The notes under the pieces were generated by a model. It was given only the letters and a program-made list of their open reading frames with translations, ran no database searches and had not been told where the DNA came from. A stretch of DNA of 52,804 bases from Gammaproteobacteria bacterium. Lineage in GTDB: Bacteria > Pseudomonadota > Gammaproteobacteria > Arenicellales > Poriferihabitantaceae. This document shows positions 47,743-52,804 of this stretch, one piece after another; within the stretch, counting starts at the first letter, position 1; the number at the start of each line of letters is the position of its first letter. The stretch covers positions 1 through 52,804 of the forward strand of contig JAPOUQ010000057.1 of NCBI GenBank assembly GCA_026708585.1. The letters are read 5' to 3'. The translations under genes were made by a program, and so were the position numbers.

Positions 47743-48982
47743 AACGCAAAGCCTCGGCAGGCTCGACACGAGCGGCTCGGAGTGCAGGGTAGATCGTAGC
47801 AAGAAAACTCATGATTAAGGATGCCCCTATTACTACCATGACATCAATCCATTCCATATGAGCAGGAAATTTACTGATTACATAGACATCCGAAGGAAAT
47901 AGCTCTGTATTGAATAGCTGTTCAAGCCAGGGAACCAAGGTTTCCATATTTAGAGCGGTGATAACTCCGATCGTACCACCAACAAGCACGCCAATTACTC
48001 CAATCGTCGATCCCTGAACCATGAAAACACGCATAATGCTGGCTGGACTCATGCCAAGAGTCCTCAAAATAGCAACATCAGATTGTTTGTCGGTAACAAT
48101 CATGACCAGCGTCGAGACCAGATTAAATGCGGCAACGGCCACAATTAGCATCATGACAATAAAAACCACGCGTTTTTCAATTTCAAGAGCTCGGAAAAAA
48201 TTTCGGTGCTCCTGAGTCCAATCACGAATTCGGAATCCATTCCCCAAAGCCTGCTGAAGCTCACTGCGTAGGGACCTGGCACGATCTATATTATGTAACT
48301 TCAATCGCACTCCGCTGACTGCATTATCAATACCTAGAACTTTCTGTAAATCTTCAATATTTACAAGCGCTATACCAGAGTCGTATTCATACATATCGAT
48401 CTCGAACAATCCGACAACTGTAAATCTCTTAATCCTTGGTAAAATTCCGGCCGGGGTCACCTTACCTTTCGGTGCTACCAAATTGACCTTGTCGCCTACC
48501 TGAAGCGCTAGAGATCGCGCGAGCTGACTGCCGAGAACGATGCCATAACTACCCGGTTCCAGTTCAGCTGAGTTCCCGGCTACCAAATGGTTCATTAACT
48601 CGGAAACTGTCTTTTCATATTCTGGATAAACTCCTCTGATCAGCGCTCCTTTGACATGCTTACCATTGCTTAACAGACCCTGCCCTAACACAAAGGGAGC
48701 TATTGCACTGACATCATCCAGTTCATGGGTGTATTGGGCTACAGGCAACCAGTTGTTGAGAAATCCACTCTGAGCCTGAACGGTTACATGCGAGACCACA
48801 AATAAAATACGATCACGAAGTTCACTATGAAATCCATTCATTACCGACATGATCGTAATCAAGGCCCAAACACCAAGAATAATACCCAACATCGAAATGA
48901 CCGAAATGAAAGAAATAAAATGATTTCTCCGCTTGGCTCGAAGATAACGAAGACCAATAGTCAACTCGAGAGATTTCAACAT
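47735..48982 (-). CDS. lolC: Lipoprotein-releasing permease, LolC/E family (possibly LolF)
   Basis: Inner-membrane subunit of 415 residues: an N-terminal helix after MLKSLELTIGLRYLRAKRR, a large periplasmic domain (about 50-265) and three C-terminal helices with the FtsX-like DVAILRTLGMSPASIMRVFMVQG motif. The order permease-lolD with no second permease fits a two-component LolFD system known from several gammaproteobacteria, but a lolE elsewhere cannot be excluded. It begins directly after the lysS stop (TAAATG). Confidence 0.92.
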   Translation of the reverse strand: MLKSLELTIGLRYLRAKRRNHFISFISVISMLGIILGVWALITIMSVMNGFHSELRDRILFVVSHVTVQAQSGFLNNWLPVAQYTHELDDVSAIAPFVLGQGLLSNGKHVKGALIRGVYPEYEKTVSELMNHLVAGNSAELEPGSYGIVLGSQLARSLALQVGDKVNLVAPKGKVTPAGILPRIKRFTVVGLFEIDMYEYDSGIALVNIEDLQKVLGIDNAVSGVRLKLHNIDRARSLRSELQQALGNGFRIRDWTQEHRNFFRALEIEKRVVFIVMMLIVAVAAFNLVSTLVMIVTDKQSDVAILRTLGMSPASIMRVFMVQGSTIGVIGVLVGGTIGVITALNMETLVPWLEQLFNTELFPSDVYVISKFPAHMEWIDVMVVIGASLIMSFLATIYPALRAARVEPAEALRYD

Positions 48983-50473
48983 TTACTCAGCAGGTGGTTG
49001 TTGATGACGAAGATGAGGAAAAAGCACCACATCTCGAATTGATGGGGAATCAGTCAGAATCATTACTAAACGATCAATACCAATTCCTTCTCCTGCTGTG
49101 GGCGGTAGACCGTGCTCGAGAGCACAGATGTAATCTGCATCAAAATGCATTGCTTCATGATCACCTGCATCTTTTTTGTTTACCTGTTCTTGAAACCGTT
49201 CAGCCTGATCTTCAGCATCGTTTAATTCTGAAAAGCCATTAGCAATCTCACGACCCGCTATAAAAAATTCAAACCGATCACTAATGTCAGGCTGCTTATC
49301 ATTCCGTCTCGATAGTGGGGAAACTTCGACAGGATACCCAGTAATGAAGGTCGGATTTATCAGTTTCTGTTCTACCTTTTTTTCAAAAATTTCCATTTGG
49401 ATCTTGCCAATACCATCTGTTGATCCAACCTGTATTTGCAAATGATTTGCCAGTTCACGAATCGCTCGCTCATCATGAAGATCCTTCCGAGAAATATCTG
49501 GATTGAATCTCAAGATTGATTGCAACATGTCATAACATTCGAATTTGCCGGAAAAATCGATTTCTTGGCCCTGATAATTCAACTGTTCACGACCTATCAC
49601 TTTTTGGCAAAGACTTTTTACCAGCTCTTCCGTCAAATCTATAAAATCATGATAATCAGCATAGGCGCAATAGAATTCCATCATTGTGAATTCTGGATTG
49701 TGTCGGGTACTAATGCCCTCATTGCGAAAATTTCGGTTTATTTCAAATACTCGTTCAAAACCTCCAACTACTAACTTTTTCAGATATAACTCCGGCGCCA
49801 CGCGAAGGTACAGATCCATATTGAGAGTATTGTGATGAGTAATAAAAGGCCGCGCAACAGCACCGCCTGGAATAGGATGCATCATTGGAGTTTCAACTTC
49901 CAGGTATCGATGCGAAATCATGAATTCCCGGATATGCTGAATAATTGCCGCACGTGTGAGAAACACAGATCTTGTCGTGTCATTCATAAGGAGATCGAGA
50001 TAACGCTGTCGATAGCGTATTTCTGGATCCGTGAGCCCATGATATTTTTCTGGTAAGGGTCTTAATGCTTTGGTTAGCAGGCGAATGTTCTTGACTCTTA
50101 TCGATAATTCTCCGGTTCGAGTACGAAATAAGTCTCCCTCAGCACCCAAAATATCACCAATATCAAAATTCTTAAATTCATCATATATTGATTCACCTAA
50201 TTGATCTTTCTGCAGAAATAATTGAATTTGTCCAGTGCTGTCCTGAATGTGAGTAAAACTCGCCTTACCCATCAGGCGTCGGGTCATCAATCGCCCTGAA
50301 ACCTTTACATGTATGGGGACTTGATTTTCTGAAAACTCTGTATCGGCATACTGATTCTGTAGATCTCCGGCATACGCATCTCGTCGAAAATCGTTGGGGA
50401 AGGGTTTTCCACCTTGCCTGAGCTGAGCAAGTTTGTTTCGCCGAAGTGCGATTTGATCGACTTGTTCACTCAT
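48983..50473 (-). CDS. lysS: Lysine-tRNA ligase (class II)
   Basis: Charges tRNA-Lys. The 496 residues have the N-terminal OB-fold anticodon-binding domain ([19 protein letters not shown] near 60), motif 2 [19 protein letters not shown], and motif 3 [20 protein letters not shown] near the C-terminus. It follows prfB by 29 bases, the classical prfB-lysS operon. A tRNA-Lys remnant lies elsewhere in the window, but the two are unrelated in position. Confidence 0.98.
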   Translation of the reverse strand: MSEQVDQIALRRNKLAQLRQGGKPFPNDFRRDAYAGDLQNQYADTEFSENQVPIHVKVSGRLMTRRLMGKASFTHIQDSTGQIQLFLQKDQLGESIYDEFKNFDIGDILGAEGDLFRTRTGELSIRVKNIRLLTKALRPLPEKYHGLTDPEIRYRQRYLDLLMNDTTRSVFLTRAAIIQHIREFMISHRYLEVETPMMHPIPGGAVARPFITHHNTLNMDLYLRVAPELYLKKLVVGGFERVFEINRNFRNEGISTRHNPEFTMMEFYCAYADYHDFIDLTEELVKSLCQKVIGREQLNYQGQEIDFSGKFECYDMLQSILRFNPDISRKDLHDERAIRELANHLQIQVGSTDGIGKIQMEIFEKKVEQKLINPTFITGYPVEVSPLSRRNDKQPDISDRFEFFIAGREIANGFSELNDAEDQAERFQEQVNKKDAGDHEAMHFDADYICALEHGLPPTAGEGIGIDRLVMILTDSPSIRDVVLFPHLRHQQPPAE

Positions 50474-50502
50474 TGTGTTGTCTCACCTTGTTTCATTATG
50501 AA

Positions 50503-51601
50503 TTACAGCCCCGATTTTAGGCTTGCTTCGATGAACTCATTTAACGAACCATCCAAGACAGCCTGTGTATTTCCAGTTTCAACACCGGTTCGCAAATCCT
50601 TGATTCTAGACTGGTCAAGAACATAAGAACGAATCTGACTACCCCAACCAATATCCGATTTACTATCTTCTAGGGATTGCTTTTCCTGTCTTCGTTTGGC
50701 TAACTCAAGTTCGTACAGTTTTGCCTTTAATAAGGTCATTGCTACCTCTTTATTGCGATGTTGGGAACGGTCATTATGTGATTGTGCGACAATTCCGGTT
50801 GGCAAGTGAGTCAAACGCACTGCCGAATCGGTCTTGTTACGATGCTGTCCACCTGCACCACTCGCACGATACGTATCAACGCGTAAATCCGACGGATTGA
50901 TAGATACATCAAAACTATCATCAATTTCAGGATAGACATAAACGGATGCAAATGAGGTATGCCGTCGATTTCCAGAGTCGAAAGGACTCTTTCGAACCAG
51001 TCGATGCACACCGGTTTCAGTCCGCAGATAACCATATGCATAAGAACCTGTAACCTTTATAGTTGCGCTTTTTATACCTGCTACTTCTCCATTCGACCGC
51101 TCAATCAGTTCGAATCCAAAACCCTGTTCTTCAGACCAACGTGTATACATCCTAAGCAACATCTGTGCCCAATCCTGAGCCTCAGTTCCACCTGAACCTG
51201 ATTGAATATCAAGAAAAGCGTTTGAGTCATCTGCTTCGCCATCAAACATACGACGAAATTCTATCTCACCAAGACGCTTTTCCATCCCATTGATATCTCT
51301 ATCAACCTCAGTAAGTATTTCGTCATCCTCTTCATCAATTGCTAGCTGAAGTAGTTCAAGGGTCTCATCAGAATCCACAGTCAGCTGTTCGATTGTGTTC
51401 ACTTCCTGCTCTAGGGCCGAACGCTCTCGACCGAGTGATTGTGAGCGTTCCAGATCGTTCCAGATATCTGGATTTTCAAGAATCAAGTGAATTTCTTCCA
51501 GACGATCTTTCTTGCTATCGAAGTCAAAGATACCCCCTCAACGCCTCAACACGTTGACGGATGGTTTCGATAGTTTCACGTAACTCATTGATTGATCGCA
51601 T
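50503..51601 (-). CDS. prfB: Peptide chain release factor 2 (programmed +1 frameshift)
   Basis: Recognises UGA and UAA stops. Translation starts at ATG 51601 ([14 protein letters not shown]), runs 25 codons to an in-frame TGA at 51526-51524, and continues in the +1 frame ([16 protein letters not shown]) to give about 365 residues in total. The SPF-type tripeptide region [13 protein letters not shown] and the catalytic GGQ in [11 protein letters not shown] are present. An annotation that ignores the frameshift would call only the 327-residue part from 51486. lysS follows in the same operon. Confidence 0.97.
51523..51538 (-). promoter_or_regulatory. prfB +1 frameshift site (AGGGGG-TAT-CTTTGAC)
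   Basis: In transcript sense AGGGGG (51538-51533), a Shine-Dalgarno-like stimulator, lies three bases before CTTTGAC (51529-51523). The ribosome slips from CTT onto TTT and bypasses the UGA. The 16-base site is identical to the E. coli one. Low RF2 raises slippage, giving autoregulation. Confidence 0.97.
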
Positions 51602-52804
51602 GGTATGATCTCTGTATTGCCAGATTTTCGAAGGGGGTGAGAATACCCGAATTTTGTTCTGAATAACACATCGATAGGTTTTATCTCAACCAGATTTATT
51701 GGTTTGAACATTGTACTTCAAGGTCTTACTAACCGATATATAAATATTGATTTACTAACTAATTGATTTTACGTTTATAAGAAATTACTATGGTACTACA
51801 TTCATTTCGGAGAATATGTCGTAATATTACGAATAGATGTTGCATATGTATACAAATATGCTAAAAAATCCAGCAAATTTGGCCAAAAATGGAAAATCCA
51901 CCTTGGTGGAGTTTAAATGTCGACTAGGATCTGATATCAAGGGAAATATGATGCCAACCTTTGCTCGTAATGGATAAAATTATTTCAATTCAAGCTATTT
52001 GGGCCTTGGCATCAATGCACCTCGAATCGTGTTAAATGAACAATAAGGATCTTCCTGCAAAACCCACCATTGGAAGGAACTTCGGTTTTAAGATGTCAAA
52101 AATTGGCAGAAATAATCCGCTGATCACACAATATAATTATCGGGAATATCTATATGCTGAACGATCTGTGTTTGTCAAAGCATCACAGCAAATGTCAAAA
52201 TCTTGCCTTTTTTAACCCCCTAAGTGCGTGATGGGCCAATTGTGTTAGAAAAACCGGTTTTTTAGCCTTATTTTGGATAACGGGAATTTTTTTGAGGGAT
52301 TTTATAACCAATCCTAACCATTGCCCCCCACATCATTCTCACTGGTTTTCTGATAAAATGAAAAATGAATACTACAACTAGTCCCAGCCGTTCCAATTCC
52401 ACTTAACCGGATACTTCCATTCACACAATTCTCTTAACTCTTGCTTCATCTTTTGAAGCAATTGTTCATCGAGGAGAGGATATTCTACATCAGGTAGTAT
52501 ATGAGATTGTTGGCAGTCATCTTCACCAAAATCCTGATGTGCAGGAACTGAATGAGCAGGAAAAGAAGATGTATGATGAGCTTGTGAAGAAGTTTGTTTC
52601 TTATTGGAAATCATTTAAGCCCTCTGATTAATTCATTATTGTTATTCTTATTTATAATCCAGTGCAAATTTTTTCAGATTGTAAAGTATAATGTTAAATT
52701 TCAATGACTATTATGAGTTTGAACATTACCACCGTTTTGGACTTTGGGCCAATGGCATTCACTTAAGGACGAAGGTGCATTCACTTAAGAAAATTCGGGA
52801 TAAA
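51602..52804. other. 1.2-kb AT-rich terminal region, no convincing gene
   Basis: This stretch lies upstream of prfB. Elements seen: a 6-bp hairpin TCCACC-TT-GGTGGA at 51897-51910, a palindrome AAAAACCGGTTTTT at 52249-52262, and direct repeats at the edge. Short open frames (52036-52215 plus strand, 59 codons; 52378-52614 minus strand, 78 codons, and a competing plus-strand frame ending about 52633) have no clear ribosome binding sites or motifs. Confidence 0.4.
52755..52789. repeat. Direct repeat GCATTCACTTAAG x2
   Basis: Identical 13-base copies at 52755-52767 and 52777-52789, 22 bases apart. They lie at the window edge and resemble the short repeats near insertion sequence ends, but no transposase is inside the window to confirm it. 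Confidence 0.5.

Noticed and set aside
52378-52633. Competing minus-strand (78 codons) and plus-strand frames
   Set aside because: Both have protein-like patches but neither has a start signal or recognisable family; left undecided.

Overview
The window looks like the chromosomal replication-origin region of a gammaproteobacterium with moderately low GC. The support is the dnaA-dnaN-gyrB order, PBP1B, a soluble transhydrogenase, LolD with a LolC/F-type partner, an Rpe-TrpE linkage, and a prfB frameshift site matching the enterobacterial one. Many decayed genes and transposon scars suggest a genome with recent loss and rearrangement, perhaps host-associated. The lifestyle is inference only, and no 16S gene is present.

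Layout. 1-3.7 kb: an accessory stretch with a truncated AAA ATPase, a small unknown protein, a lone prepilin peptidase, the 3' half of a tRNA-Lys gene, and scattered DnaA boxes. 3.7-10.7 kb: dnaA, a candidate oriC with DnaA boxes and an AT-rich tract, dnaN and gyrB. recF is missing from its usual place. The dnaN-gyrB interval instead holds a gene broken by at least three frameshifts and two perfect 16-bp parS sites. 10.7-12.3 kb: a fragment of a PF09820-type ATPase and a PhnZ/MIOX-like HD protein. 12.3-23.1 kb (minus strand): mrcB, then a gene train read phyH-degQ-rpe and trpE-(nucleoside deoxyribosyltransferase-like)-trpG-trpC-osmC-AI-2E permease-DUF2007. trpD is absent from the train. 23.3-26.4 kb: sthA, a HlyU-like protein and a lipoprotein preceded by a long inverted repeat.

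26.7-34.1 kb: a likely organosulfonate (sulfoacetate) island. It has a tripartite tricarboxylate transporter (tctA, tctB, tctC), a TauE/SafE exporter, an acylating SauS-type aldehyde dehydrogenase and a SauT-type acyl-CoA ligase. No xsc or pta is present. 34.1-40.7 kb: a defence-like island with a TnpB scar, a 101-bp tandem repeat, an AlbA/Schlafen regulator, a full AAA/PD-(D/E)XK protein (relative of the 11.1-kb fragment), and a three-gene minus-strand set: DUF3696-type AAA ATPase, PIN-like nuclease (frameshifted here) and RNA ligase. This set is the best candidate for an interesting, poorly described system. 41.4-44.5 kb: a DgcN/DUF1611 protein between two EamA transporters. 44.5-51.6 kb (minus strand): prfB-lysS-lolC/F-lolD and then lon. 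51.6-52.8 kb: apparently non-coding, with direct repeats at the edge that may mark an insertion sequence end.
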